This document shows, in pieces, positions 44,739-53,626 of a stretch of DNA of 64,000 nucleotides. Below the pieces are notes generated by a model, which was given only the letters and a program-made list of their open reading frames with translations, was not told the DNA's origin and did no database searches. Within the stretch, counting starts at the first letter, position 1. Each line of letters opens with the position of its first letter. This stretch comes from Ignavibacteria bacterium (GTDB lineage Bacteria; Bacteroidota; Ignavibacteria; Tepidaquicellales; OLB5). The stretch spans positions 1,499,970-1,563,969 of the forward strand of contig JAFLBX010000001.1 in the NCBI GenBank assembly GCA_017303675.1, given 5' to 3'. The translations under genes and the position numbers were made by a program.

Positions 44739-45821
44739 TTGAATAAAAAACAAGATTTAAAACAATACGGATGGAATGATTTTTTTGAAGCATATTTTGC
44801 AGAATATGCTGCTAAAGGATTATATGCCGCAAGAGTAGCGGTTGAACACAGAAATTATTACGAGCTGTACTCTGAATTCGGCGAGCTTACAGCGGAAAAA
44901 TCAGGTAAGCTGTTTTACAGCACCGATGATTCCAACTTACTGCCCGCAGTGGGTGATTGGGTTGTTTTTAAACACATTCCGGATGAAAATAAAGCGTTCA
45001 TAACAGATGTGCTGCCGAGGAAAACGAAGTTTTCCAGGAAGAAAGCTGGCTCAACCACAGAAGAGCAGATCGTCGCGGCGAATGTTGATACGGTATTCAT
45101 AATCAGCTCGCTGAACCAGGACCTCAACATGCGGCGTATGGAGCGTTACATGGCTCTTGCATGGGATAATAATGTAAAACCTGTCATACTGCTCAGCAAA
45201 GCTGATCTGTGTGATGATGTTTTTGCTAAGCTTGTTGAAGTTCAGCAGCGTTTCCAGGGAGTTGATGTGCATATTGTAAGCGCTTTGCAAAAAGCGGGTA
45301 TTGATGAGCTGTTGAAATACTTCGAAGGCAATCAGACGATTGCCGTTATAGGTTCATCGGGTGTGGGTAAATCAACCCTGATAAACAGCATGCTTGACTG
45401 GGAAAAGATGAATGTATCAGAAATTGGGCTGTACAAAGATAAAGGCAGGCATACTACAACTCACCGTGAATTAACACTTGTGCCGGGCGGGGGACTCATA
45501 ATAGATACACCCGGAATGCGTGAAATACAGATGTGGGAGGGCGCTGAGGGTTTGAGCGAACTATTTGAGGATATCGAAAAGCTTATTGTGGAGTGTAAGT
45601 TCTCGGATTGTAAGCATGAATCAGAGCCAGGCTGTGCCGTAAAAGGCGCTATTGAACGGGGAGAGCTTGATGAGGCCAGGTTTAAAAGCTACAAAAAACT
45701 GCTGAACGAAGTAAGTTATTTTGAGCGCAAACAGGATAAAAAAGCGCAGCTTGAAGAAAAGAAAAAATGGAAGAAGATCTCACAGCTTGGTAAACAGATA
45801 GGGAAGGAAAAGAGAGAGTGA
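44739..45821 (+). CDS. rsgA: Ribosome small-subunit-dependent GTPase RsgA
   Basis: 360 residues, TTG start (MNKKQDLKQYGWNDFFEAYF). RsgA helps the last steps of 30S assembly. An N-terminal OB domain is followed by a circularly permuted GTPase: AKADL-type G4 (LLSKADL), then G1 GSSGVGKSTLINSML (about 203-217), TTTHRELTLVPGG and the G3 DTPGMRE. The zinc motif CKFSDCKHESEPGC is present. The C-terminal tail is basic and rich in Lys. Followed by a 500-bp gap packed with hairpin repeats. Confidence 0.96.
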   Translation: MNKKQDLKQYGWNDFFEAYFAEYAAKGLYAARVAVEHRNYYELYSEFGELTAEKSGKLFYSTDDSNLLPAVGDWVVFKHIPDENKAFITDVLPRKTKFSRKKAGSTTEEQIVAANVDTVFIISSLNQDLNMRRMERYMALAWDNNVKPVILLSKADLCDDVFAKLVEVQQRFQGVDVHIVSALQKAGIDELLKYFEGNQTIAVIGSSGVGKSTLINSMLDWEKMNVSEIGLYKDKGRHTTTHRELTLVPGGGLIIDTPGMREIQMWEGAEGLSELFEDIEKLIVECKFSDCKHESEPGCAVKGAIERGELDEARFKSYKKLLNEVSYFERKQDKKAQLEEKKKWKKISQLGKQIGKEKRE

Positions 45822-45828
45822 GTCTTTT

Positions 45829-45964
45829 TGTCACCCTGAACTTGTTTCAGGGTCTGCCTGCATACTTTAAAATTTAAGATTTAAAGTAAGATTTTTTTAA
45901 CTTAAGATAAGCATTCTAAAAAATACTTTTTCCAAATAGATGCTGAAAGGAGTTCAGCATGACA
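45829..45964. repeat. Inverted-repeat element with TGTCA-hairpin-TCT arms, 136 bp
   Basis: Left arm 45829-45855 (TGTCA, hairpin CCCTGAA-CTTG-TTTCAGGG, TCT) and right arm 45938-45964, which is its imperfect inverse (TGTCA, hairpin TGCTGAA..TTCAGCA, TCT when read on the minus strand). Arms are related to those at 34250-34433 in their outer bases but not in stem sequence. The 82-bp middle is AT-rich. Starts 8 bp after the rsgA stop. Confidence 0.7.
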
Positions 45965-45990
45965 AGGTTTCAGTATTGAGCAGTAATGCT

Positions 45991-46183
45991 CGTCAGGTCT
46001 GAGGACCTGACGGTAACTTAAAAAAGAGAGAATAAATAAGGTCTTACTTTGCGAGCGTAGCGAAGCAATCTCGTCAATTATTCATAAGACTGCTTCGTCA
46101 CTTTGTTCCTCGTAGAGTATCAGCATCTGGTGGTGTCGGGTCTTTCGACCCGACACGATAAAAATCCCCCTTAGAAAAGGGGG
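45991..46183. repeat. Cluster of four different hairpin repeats
   Basis: In order: CGTCAGGTC/GACCTGACG with a 4-nt loop (45991-46012); an inverted pair of the ACTTTGCGAG..GAAGCAATCT repeat (46046-46071 and about 46088-46115); a 10-bp stem GTGTCGGGTC/GACCCGACAC with loop TTTC (46133-46156); and CCCCCTT/AAGGGGG (46166-46183). None has a proper T-run in either direction, so they are repeats and not terminators. No gene visible in the gap. Confidence 0.7.
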
Positions 46184-46266
46184 ACTTGATCTACTAACAT
46201 GAGATTTGCTTCAATTAATCTTAAATTTTGAGTATCTATTAATCTGCGATGGGGATTTTCTTCTCC

Positions 46267-46316
46267 GGAGTGCATCAACTGTGTTGATGCATGCATTGAC
46301 GCAGCCAATGCACTCC
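46267..46316. repeat. Nested cruciform-like palindrome before the S41 protease stop
   Basis: An outer 9-bp stem GGAGTGCAT (46267-46275) with ATGCACTCC (46308-46316) encloses two smaller hairpins, TGCATCAAC-TGT-GTTGATGCA (46271-46291) and TGCATTG..CAATGCA (46292-46312). Alternative pairings share bases. It lies 7 bp beyond the S41 protease stop and may act in 3'-end formation. Confidence 0.65.
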
Positions 46317-46323
46317 AGAAATT

Positions 46324-47664
46324 TTAATTCGTCCTCTTCGATTTATCTACATGCCCGTCATTATACAACCCGTTTACTTCATATACCACACCAAGCGCAT
46401 CTTTTACAAATTTCAGCCTGAAGAATTCAAGATCTTTAAACATAAATGTATCTTCAGTCATTGGGGTCATAGCGTATTTCTGTCTGCCTTTGCGCTGGTA
46501 ATAAAGTTTGCCGCCTTCATACGTAATTGTTCTGTCATCATATGTGCCTGCGTAGCTTTTTAACATAGTTTCATCAATTACCGGTGCATTAAGAAGAGCA
46601 TTCAGTGATTCCACCATCCAGTTATATGTCATTATTTCCTGCTCATCTTTTGAGCTTTCTGCAAGCTTTTTTAAGGCAAGTATCTGCGCCTGTTCAAGGG
46701 CAAGCTCTGATTTTACATCAACATCAGGTGAAACTCCTGTACCTTCCCAGTTGGTATTTGTGATCGGATTAATAGCTCGTCCTGTCGGAACAAACATTGA
46801 AAATCCTTCATTAATTGCCATAGCACCGCCCGGATGTGCACCGCCGCCTGTTGTTTCTCCCACTATGGTCGCGCGCTTCAGGTTCTTTAGATTATATGAA
46901 AATTCTTCTGCTCCTGAAAAAGTGAATTTGCTTGTAAGTACATAAACCGGAACATCCAGCATTCTTTTCCCTTCAATTTTACGCAGCGTCCAGTATTCTT
47001 TGGTTTCGTCAGTTGGTCTGTAATATAAAGAATTCAGGTGAACAGGGGTTTCATTAAATAAATAGCTGCACATTAACTGTACGCCGGCGGGGTCTCCGCC
47101 CCCGTTGAGACGCAGATCAAAGATTATCGCATCGGTGTTCTCTAAGAATTTCATAACTGATGCTACTGTTTCTCTGGAGTAATCAGGTGATGCAAAATTC
47201 CTGAAATCAACATAACCGATATTTCCCGGCAACCTTTCAACTTTTTTGAAACCGTAATTTTCTTTTTTCATCATTTCATTCCAGTGTTTCTCATCATTTT
47301 TATCATTGCCGTTTTTTTCCTTTTCAATAAGCCGCTTAGAATCTTCAGGTGAAAATCTAACCCTGATATGTTTATCTTTGCTGACTGACTGAAGGTCCTC
47401 GGTCAGTTTCTCAGCAAACTTCATAGGATCATCTATTTTTTCATAAGTGCCGGCTGTGAGGTTTTGCTTTATTAGTTCTCCCATTTTTTTAGCCATATCA
47501 GGGAAAATGTAATTCTCATCCAGCAGCCTGGAAATTTTTTTAATTGTTTGCTCTTTTACTTTTGAATCAAGATTAAAATTTACAAATCCATCCTGCTGCG
47601 CAAATGATATTTTTGCGGCAATCATAAAGCCTACGAATAGTATTAAAATCTTTAATTTAAGCAT
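46324..47664 (-). CDS. S41-family peptidase (C-terminal-processing/retinoid-binding-protein-like)
   Basis: 446 residues. Signal peptide (ILILFVGFMIAAKISFAQ). An N-terminal helical domain (KEQTIKKISRLLDENYIFPDMA) is typical of the IRBP-like branch, which lacks a PDZ domain. The catalytic core includes IIFDLRLNGGGDPAGV and the nucleophile region SKFTFSGAEEF (Ser in FSGAEE), then GETTGGGAHPGG. After residue 350 a small C-terminal domain (YAGTYDDRTITYEGGKLYYQRKGR) follows. Secreted peptidase; substrate unknown. Confidence 0.92.
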   Translation of the reverse strand: MLKLKILILFVGFMIAAKISFAQQDGFVNFNLDSKVKEQTIKKISRLLDENYIFPDMAKKMGELIKQNLTAGTYEKIDDPMKFAEKLTEDLQSVSKDKHIRVRFSPEDSKRLIEKEKNGNDKNDEKHWNEMMKKENYGFKKVERLPGNIGYVDFRNFASPDYSRETVASVMKFLENTDAIIFDLRLNGGGDPAGVQLMCSYLFNETPVHLNSLYYRPTDETKEYWTLRKIEGKRMLDVPVYVLTSKFTFSGAEEFSYNLKNLKRATIVGETTGGGAHPGGAMAINEGFSMFVPTGRAINPITNTNWEGTGVSPDVDVKSELALEQAQILALKKLAESSKDEQEIMTYNWMVESLNALLNAPVIDETMLKSYAGTYDDRTITYEGGKLYYQRKGRQKYAMTPMTEDTFMFKDLEFFRLKFVKDALGVVYEVNGLYNDGHVDKSKRTN

Positions 47665-47733
47665 TTATATAACTCCTTATGTATAATTTATATTTAATAA
47701 GACGCTTCAAATAGGAAAATAGTTTCATTCAGT

Positions 47734-48681
47734 TTATATTACTTTTAATTCCATTTTTATAGTTGACCGGGCATATTTGGAATTATGGTTTTCGGTGAGG
47801 GTAAAACCAAGTTTTTTATACAATTTCATTGCTGCAATAAGTTTAACGTTGGTTTCAAGGAATAGTACATCAGCGTTTTTTTGCCCGGCAAGGCGGATTA
47901 TTTCTTCAGCAAGTTTTTTGCCTATCTGTTTGCCCTGAACATTTTCTGTGACAGCCATTTTGGCAAGTTCAAATTCTTTATCTGTGAATTTTATCAATGC
48001 AGCAGTTCCTACGATCTCACCTTTATATTTGGCAAAAATTACTTCACCGCCTTTATTAATTATTTCTTCCCTTGGATTCCCGAGTAGCTTTTCATCTTCG
48101 GGTTCAACTTTAAAATATTTTTCAAGCCATTCGTAGTTAAGGGTCTTGAATAATTCTTTGTATTCATCGCTATAGCCTAATATCTCAATTCTGTCAAGCT
48201 GCTTTTCCTTTATTTTTTCACTAACCCTCGAGTACATATCTTTATCATCCAGCGCGCTTTCAATTTTATTTACTACAAACATTAGATCAAATCCTGTTTC
48301 TTTGAAAATATCTCTGATCGCATCTTCGAATCCCTGCCAAACAGGTTTTAATTCATCAAGCATTACCAGCCCTTTGGGCGATAAAGCAAGCAGCTTTTTG
48401 CGTGTATCTGATTTATCTTTTACAACCTTTACCAGCCCTTTTTTGATCAACACATTAGCTATCTGTGTAACAGCCGGCTGAGTGTAGCCAAGCTCTGTTG
48501 TTATTTCAGAAATGTTCAGCGGAGATTTTTGGCTAAGCAGGCTGAACATTGTAAACCAGCGCGGCTCAAAATCTATATTTTGTGTCTCGTAGATTTTCGC
48601 TCCATCCTGCATGAACCTGTCAGTTAAAAGCCTTAATCTTGTTCCAAATGCAACTTCACCTAATTGTTTAATGAATTCCAT
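47734..48681 (-). CDS. MarR-type regulator fused to a GNAT acetyltransferase
   Basis: 315 residues. Residues 1-150 form a winged helix-turn-helix of the MarR family (LSQKSPLNISEITTELGYTQPAVTQIANVLIKKGLVKVVKDKSDTRKKLLALSPKG). Residues 165-315 form a GNAT domain with VTENVQGKQIGKKLAEEIIRLA as the acetyl-CoA loop and a late LYKKLGFTLTENHNSKYARSTIKMEL. This fusion type is common. A palindrome 18-35 bp upstream of its start is a likely operator. Divergent from typA. Confidence 0.93.
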   Translation of the reverse strand: MEFIKQLGEVAFGTRLRLLTDRFMQDGAKIYETQNIDFEPRWFTMFSLLSQKSPLNISEITTELGYTQPAVTQIANVLIKKGLVKVVKDKSDTRKKLLALSPKGLVMLDELKPVWQGFEDAIRDIFKETGFDLMFVVNKIESALDDKDMYSRVSEKIKEKQLDRIEILGYSDEYKELFKTLNYEWLEKYFKVEPEDEKLLGNPREEIINKGGEVIFAKYKGEIVGTAALIKFTDKEFELAKMAVTENVQGKQIGKKLAEEIIRLAGQKNADVLFLETNVKLIAAMKLYKKLGFTLTENHNSKYARSTIKMELKVI

Positions 48682-48698
48682 GTTTTTATAAATTAATA

Positions 48699-48716
48699 TA
48701 TATAAGCACTTATATA
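48699..48716. promoter_or_regulatory. Palindromic operator candidate for the MarR-GNAT protein
   Basis: TATATAAG-CA-CTTATATA, perfect 8-bp arms with a 2-base centre, located 18-35 bp upstream of the MarR-GNAT start codon. Size and placement fit a MarR dimer site for autorepression. The 230-bp divergent region otherwise holds the typA promoter. Confidence 0.5.
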
Positions 48717-48911
48717 AATATAGTTGTAAAAAATTTAAAATGCAAGTTAATGTTTAAAAATCTATCAATTATAGGGCATTTTGACTATTATTTAATGAAA
48801 ATTTTACCTATCTTGTGATGTCAAAATTATAGATTTTCATTCTCAAAATCCCTCAATTTAGACACTTAAATCACTTAAAACTCTCAATTAATCAAAGAAA
48901 CAGGATATATT

Positions 48912-50735
48912 TTGAAGAAACTTGTTCATAATGATAAGATACGTAATATTGCAATTATTGCTCATGTTGATCATGGTAAAACTACACTCGTTGACCATAT
49001 GTTCAGGCAAAGCGGTATGTTCCGCGAAAACCAGGAAGTGGCTGAACGAGTTATGGATAATATGGACCTTGAGCGTGAACGCGGCATCACAATTGCAGCC
49101 AAGAACTGCTCGGTTTTATGGAACGGTGTCAAAATAAATATTTTGGATACCCCCGGTCACGCTGATTTTGGCGGAGAAGTTGAACGCGCATTAATGATGG
49201 TTGACGGAGCGATACTTCTTGTTGATGCTTCTGAAGGTCCGCTGCCGCAAACCAGGTTTGTTTTAAAGAAAGCTTTAACTTCAGATAAAAAAATTATTGT
49301 TCTCATAAATAAGATTGACAGAAAAGACGCTCGAGCTAAAGAAGTACTTGACGAAATTTATAACCTGTTCATTGATCTCGACGCTACTGAAGAACAGATC
49401 GAGTTTCCCATACTCTACGCAATCGGCAGAGAAGGTATTGCCCAGCATACGCTTGATGGCAGGGGAACAGATCTGGCGCCGTTATTCGATAAGATACTGG
49501 AAGTAATTCCAGGTCCGGCATACGATGTTGAGGAACCGCTGCAGATCCTTGTCTCTGATCTTGATTACTCAGATTACATAGGCAGGCTGGCTATTGGAAG
49601 AGTTGCAAACGGCAATGCTCATATTAATGATTCACTTGTATGCATTGGCGAAGATGGCACTCAAAAGCCGCTGAAGATCACAAAGCTCCAGGTTTATGAA
49701 GGCTTGAAGCTGAAGGAAGTAGAAAATGCTGAACCCGGCGAAATCGCGATCTTATCGGGAATTGAAGATGTTCATATAGGTGATACGATCTGCAGTAAAG
49801 ATAATCCTAAAGCATTGAAAAGAATTGTTGTTGATGAACCTACTATTTCTATGGTGTTCGGAATAAACACCTCGCCTTTTTCAGGAAAGGACGGAAAGTA
49901 TGTTCAGTCAGCAAAGCTTAAAGAAAGATTAATAAAGGAAACTCTGCGAAATGTTGCTTTAAAGGTTGAAGAATCAGATAATGCGGACTCATTTATTGTA
50001 AAAGGCAGAGGCGAGTTCCAGATGGTCATACTTATTGAAACGCTGCGCCGGGAAGGATACGAAATGTCGGTAGGAAGGCCGCATGTTATTTACAAAGAAA
50101 AGGACGGTAAAAAAGTTGAGCCAATCGAACATTTGTTCATTGATTGCGAAGAAAGCTTTGTGGGTATAGTTACTGATAAGTTATCCCAGCGTAAAGGCAG
50201 AATGGTTAACCTGGTTAATCACGGAACAGGCAGGGTAAGGCTTGAATTCACGATTCCTTCACGCGGGCTGATAGGTTACAGGAATGAATTCCTTACCGAT
50301 ACCAAAGGTACCGGGATAATGAATTCTTACCTCGAAAGCTATGAAGAATACCGCGGAGATTTCCCGGTCAGAAACACCGGCTCACTTATCTCAGACAGGC
50401 AGGGAGAAACTACCGGTTATGCGCTGTTTAATCTTGAGCCGCGCGGAACGCTATTCTGCTCACCCGGCGAAGCTGTTTATGAAGGCATGATTGTTGGCGA
50501 GCATAACAGGGATAATGACCTTAACGTGAATGCATGCAAACCCAAGAAGCTTTCTAATATGAGGGCATCAAGTAAAGATGAAAGTATAATCTTAACGCCT
50601 GTTGCGCCTATGACCCTTGAAAAAGCTATAGAATTCATCAATGATGATGAAATTGTTGAAGTTACACCTAAAAATATAAGGTTAAGAAAGACAGTTCTTT
50701 CGGCGCAGAAAAGACAATCAGGCGGAAAGAGCTAA
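48912..50735 (+). CDS. typA: Translational GTPase TypA/BipA
   Basis: 607 residues, TTG start (MKKLVHNDKIRNIAIIAHVD). BipA is a ribosome-binding GTPase involved in assembly and stress growth. The G1 motif AHVDHGKTTL (about residues 17-26), switch ERGITI, G3 DTPGHADFGGE, G4 NKIDR, the EF-Tu-like domain 2, and the BipA-specific C-terminal region (RLEFTIPSRGLIGYRNEFLTDT, then MTLEKAIEFINDDE) are all present. Normal length. Confidence 0.97.
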   Translation: MKKLVHNDKIRNIAIIAHVDHGKTTLVDHMFRQSGMFRENQEVAERVMDNMDLERERGITIAAKNCSVLWNGVKINILDTPGHADFGGEVERALMMVDGAILLVDASEGPLPQTRFVLKKALTSDKKIIVLINKIDRKDARAKEVLDEIYNLFIDLDATEEQIEFPILYAIGREGIAQHTLDGRGTDLAPLFDKILEVIPGPAYDVEEPLQILVSDLDYSDYIGRLAIGRVANGNAHINDSLVCIGEDGTQKPLKITKLQVYEGLKLKEVENAEPGEIAILSGIEDVHIGDTICSKDNPKALKRIVVDEPTISMVFGINTSPFSGKDGKYVQSAKLKERLIKETLRNVALKVEESDNADSFIVKGRGEFQMVILIETLRREGYEMSVGRPHVIYKEKDGKKVEPIEHLFIDCEESFVGIVTDKLSQRKGRMVNLVNHGTGRVRLEFTIPSRGLIGYRNEFLTDTKGTGIMNSYLESYEEYRGDFPVRNTGSLISDRQGETTGYALFNLEPRGTLFCSPGEAVYEGMIVGEHNRDNDLNVNACKPKKLSNMRASSKDESIILTPVAPMTLEKAIEFINDDEIVEVTPKNIRLRKTVLSAQKRQSGGKS

Positions 50736-50901
50736 ATCACAGTTCAGCAAGATATGGTTCAGCATTCATCTAAACTAATAAGCTGAATTAACGCTAACTG
50801 AATATGTTACAAATAATCTTAACTTTTCTGTATAAATTAATTGTAAACTTTATTAAATTACGTGATTATTATTTTGAATAAATTAAAATCTAATTAAACA
50901 A

Positions 50902-52599
50902 ATGAAATTCAGTGAAATAGAATACAAACGCCCGAACGTATCAGATATATCAGAAAAATTTGAGCACCTGGTGAATTTATTTCAAAAAGCTGAAAGCTTT
51001 GATGAACAGGATGCATTGATAAGAAATATAAACGACCTGCGCATGGAATTCCAGACACTTGGAACGATTGCCAGCATAAAATATTCAATTGATACAAATG
51101 ATAAGGAGTTTGAAGAAGAGCAGAATTTTTATGACGCGAATTCTCCTGTATTTGACGGGCTTGTTCACAAATACTATACTGCAATTGTTAATTCAAAATT
51201 CCGCCCTGAGCTTGAAAAAAAATGGGGCAAACAGCTTTTTGATGTTGCGGAAGTGACCCTCAGGACGTTTTCACCTGAAATACTCGAAGACCTGAAAAAG
51301 GAAAATGAATTAAGAACAGATTACTCCAAGCTACTGGCTTCAGCTAAAATATTTTTTGACGGCGAAGAAAGAAATCTGCAGGGACTGATCCCCTACATGG
51401 AATCCACTGACAGGGAAATGAGAAAAGCTGCTAACGAAGCCAAATGGAAGTTCTTTTCTGATAATGAAGAAGAGTTTGACAGGCTTTATGATGAGCTTGT
51501 AAAAATTAGAGCAAAGATGGCAACCAAGCTGGGATATAAAAATTTTGTGCAGATGGGTTATGACAGAATGGGAAGAACAGACTATAATGCTGAAATGGTT
51601 AAGAATTTCCGCGACCAGGTACTGGAAACAATTGTACCCATTGCTGTAAAGCTTAAACAGAAACAGCAGAAAAGACTCGGGCTGGATTCATTTAAATATT
51701 ACGATCAGCCGCTTGACTATAAATCTGGCAACGCAAAGCCTCACGGCTCACCTGACTGGATCGTAAGCTGCGCTAAAAATATGTATTCAGAGCTTTCGCC
51801 TGAAACTAATGAGTTCTTCAACTTCATGCTTGATAATGAAATGATGGATCTTGTTAACAAAAAGGGGAAAGATACCGGCGGTTACTGCACATTCATAGAA
51901 AAGTATAAATCACCGTTCATATTTTCAAATTTCAACGGAACAATGGGTGATATTGAAGTATTGACCCATGAAGCCGGGCATGCCTTCCAGGCATATTCAA
52001 GCCGTAATTTTGAAATTCCTGAATATTTCTTCCCGACATCAGAAGCCTGTGAAATACATTCCATGAGCATGGAATTCTTAACATGGCCTTGGATGAACTG
52101 CTTCTTTAAAGACCAGACCGATATGTTTAAGTACTCGCATTTAAAAGGCTCGGTAATATTTATTCCATACGGAGTATCTGTTGATGAATTTCAGCACTGG
52201 GTTTATGATAACCCTGAAGCTACACCGGCTGAAAGAAAACAGGCATGGCTTGATATTGAAAAGAAATACCTGCCTTATATTGATTATGATGATAACGAAT
52301 TCCTTGAAAAAGGCGGCAGATGGCAGCAGCAGAGACATATCTATTTAAGCCCGTTCTATTATATAGATTACTGTCTTGCACAGATATGCGCTTTCCAGTT
52401 CTGGAAAAAATCCAATGAGAACAGGGAGCAGGCTCTTGAAGATTATTTAAGGCTTTGCAAAGCAGGCGGTAGCCAGTCATTTTTAGGACTTGTTAAAACC
52501 GCAGGTCTCATTTCACCTTTTGAAGACGGCTGCCTTAAATCATTTATGGGCGTTATAGATAACTGGCTTGAAAATTTTGACGATGCCAGCGTAAACTAA
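50902..52599 (+). CDS. M3-family oligoendopeptidase (PepF-like)
   Basis: 565 residues. The zinc motif HEAGHAFQAY (HExxH) is at about residues 356-365 with the downstream Glu in SEACEIHSMSMEFL, as in M3B oligoendopeptidases. The helical N-terminus and the EAKWKFFSDNEEEFDRLYDELVKIRAKMATKLGYKNFVQMGYDRM block also match. No signal peptide, so a cytosolic enzyme that cuts short peptides. Terminates 30 bp before the next gene. Confidence 0.94.
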   Translation: MKFSEIEYKRPNVSDISEKFEHLVNLFQKAESFDEQDALIRNINDLRMEFQTLGTIASIKYSIDTNDKEFEEEQNFYDANSPVFDGLVHKYYTAIVNSKFRPELEKKWGKQLFDVAEVTLRTFSPEILEDLKKENELRTDYSKLLASAKIFFDGEERNLQGLIPYMESTDREMRKAANEAKWKFFSDNEEEFDRLYDELVKIRAKMATKLGYKNFVQMGYDRMGRTDYNAEMVKNFRDQVLETIVPIAVKLKQKQQKRLGLDSFKYYDQPLDYKSGNAKPHGSPDWIVSCAKNMYSELSPETNEFFNFMLDNEMMDLVNKKGKDTGGYCTFIEKYKSPFIFSNFNGTMGDIEVLTHEAGHAFQAYSSRNFEIPEYFFPTSEACEIHSMSMEFLTWPWMNCFFKDQTDMFKYSHLKGSVIFIPYGVSVDEFQHWVYDNPEATPAERKQAWLDIEKKYLPYIDYDDNEFLEKGGRWQQQRHIYLSPFYYIDYCLAQICAFQFWKKSNENREQALEDYLRLCKAGGSQSFLGLVKTAGLISPFEDGCLKSFMGVIDNWLENFDDASVN

Positions 52600-52629
52600 A
52601 ATTTTATTTCCTGGTTTGAAGGAGGGAAA

Positions 52630-53292
52630 ATGAACAATTTAATTATTGCAATTTTGGCTTTGTTTATTTTTAGTTCTGCAGTAAATGCAGACCTCCTTCC
52701 CGAAGGAAAGAAAAAAATACAATACAGCTTTTCTGTTACCAATACCGATTCCTTTCCCGGCTATACTTTTATAGCTTTCCCTATTAATTCCTCAAACGGA
52801 AGACCAATGATATTCGCTTCTGTGATCAATAAAGATATCAATATAAGCCTTTCCTGCAGATTTGGTGTGCCTGTTTTATATGCTGTTAAAACCGTTGATT
52901 TTGATCAGCGTAAATTTGATTCTTTAAATCTTCTGGATAATGATGATATAAGGGCTAAAGAGCTTGAAAGCTTTATTTTAAGCAGCAAATTTATTCCTTC
53001 TATAAAAATAGTATGCAGCTCTTATGCTGATAAAGATGCCGGATATTATTACGTTGAAGAATTATTCAGGATCGAAAAGATAGATACCGATACTATGAAT
53101 GTAAGGTCAGTGAAAACAATATATAAAGATAAAAATAATAACATCATCGATGCAAAAGATTCCAAAAGTAATATAAAAGATGATATAGTTTCTCCGGCTG
53201 AAAAATATTCACCTTATTTGTTCATAATAATTCCGGTACTTGCCTTAATTGCAGTAGTTTCCATCCTTCTTATCAGGAAAATGAAGAAGTAA
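52630..53292 (+). CDS. Hypothetical exported protein with a C-terminal membrane anchor
   Basis: 220 residues, no family recognised. A signal peptide (IIAILALFIFSSAVNADL), a soluble part of about 170 residues (KIQYSFSVTNTDSFPGYTFIAFPINSSNGRP), then one membrane helix at the end (LFIIIPVLALIAVVSILLIRKMKK). Starts behind a strong ribosome site (GGAGGGAAA). Adjacent to a small membrane protein at 53294 and to the MFS gene, with which it appears to form an operon. Confidence 0.65.
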   Translation: MNNLIIAILALFIFSSAVNADLLPEGKKKIQYSFSVTNTDSFPGYTFIAFPINSSNGRPMIFASVINKDINISLSCRFGVPVLYAVKTVDFDQRKFDSLNLLDNDDIRAKELESFILSSKFIPSIKIVCSSYADKDAGYYYVEELFRIEKIDTDTMNVRSVKTIYKDKNNNIIDAKDSKSNIKDDIVSPAEKYSPYLFIIIPVLALIAVVSILLIRKMKK

Positions 53293-53293
53293 T

Positions 53294-53626
53294 ATGCAGC
53301 TATATTTTACAGCTTTGATAATTACCATAGCTGTTGAATTTCTGGTTTATATATTTTATATCCGCTCAAAGTTAGCTGCAGTTTTTTTATTTTCTGTTAT
53401 CATAAACTGTTTTACACATCCTGCAGCATTTTATATATATTCTGTATTTACTGAGAAATTTGCACTGTATGATAATTTCAATATATATTTTTTAATTATT
53501 GAATCAATTGTATTTTTAACTGAAACTGTTTTGATAAGAATGCTTTTTAATTTCACTTTCAAAAAAGCAATGCTGATATCTTTTACAGCGAATCTTGTGA
53601 CAGCACTTTTAAGTTTTATTCTATGA
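53294..53626 (+). CDS. Small hypothetical integral membrane protein
   Basis: 110 residues with four hydrophobic segments (YFTALIITIAVEFLVYIFYI, LAAVFLFSVIINCF, NIYFLIIESIVFLTETVLI, AMLISFTANLVTALLSFIL). No family recognised. It begins 1 bp after the preceding gene and its end overlaps the MFS gene start by 4 bp (ATGA), so the three are co-translated. Confidence 0.65.
   Translation: MQLYFTALIITIAVEFLVYIFYIRSKLAAVFLFSVIINCFTHPAAFYIYSVFTEKFALYDNFNIYFLIIESIVFLTETVLIRMLFNFTFKKAMLISFTANLVTALLSFIL

Noticed and set aside
46206-46421. A 71-residue plus-strand ORF
   Set aside because: It runs through the nested palindrome and into the antisense of the S41 protease end; His-rich translation without signals.
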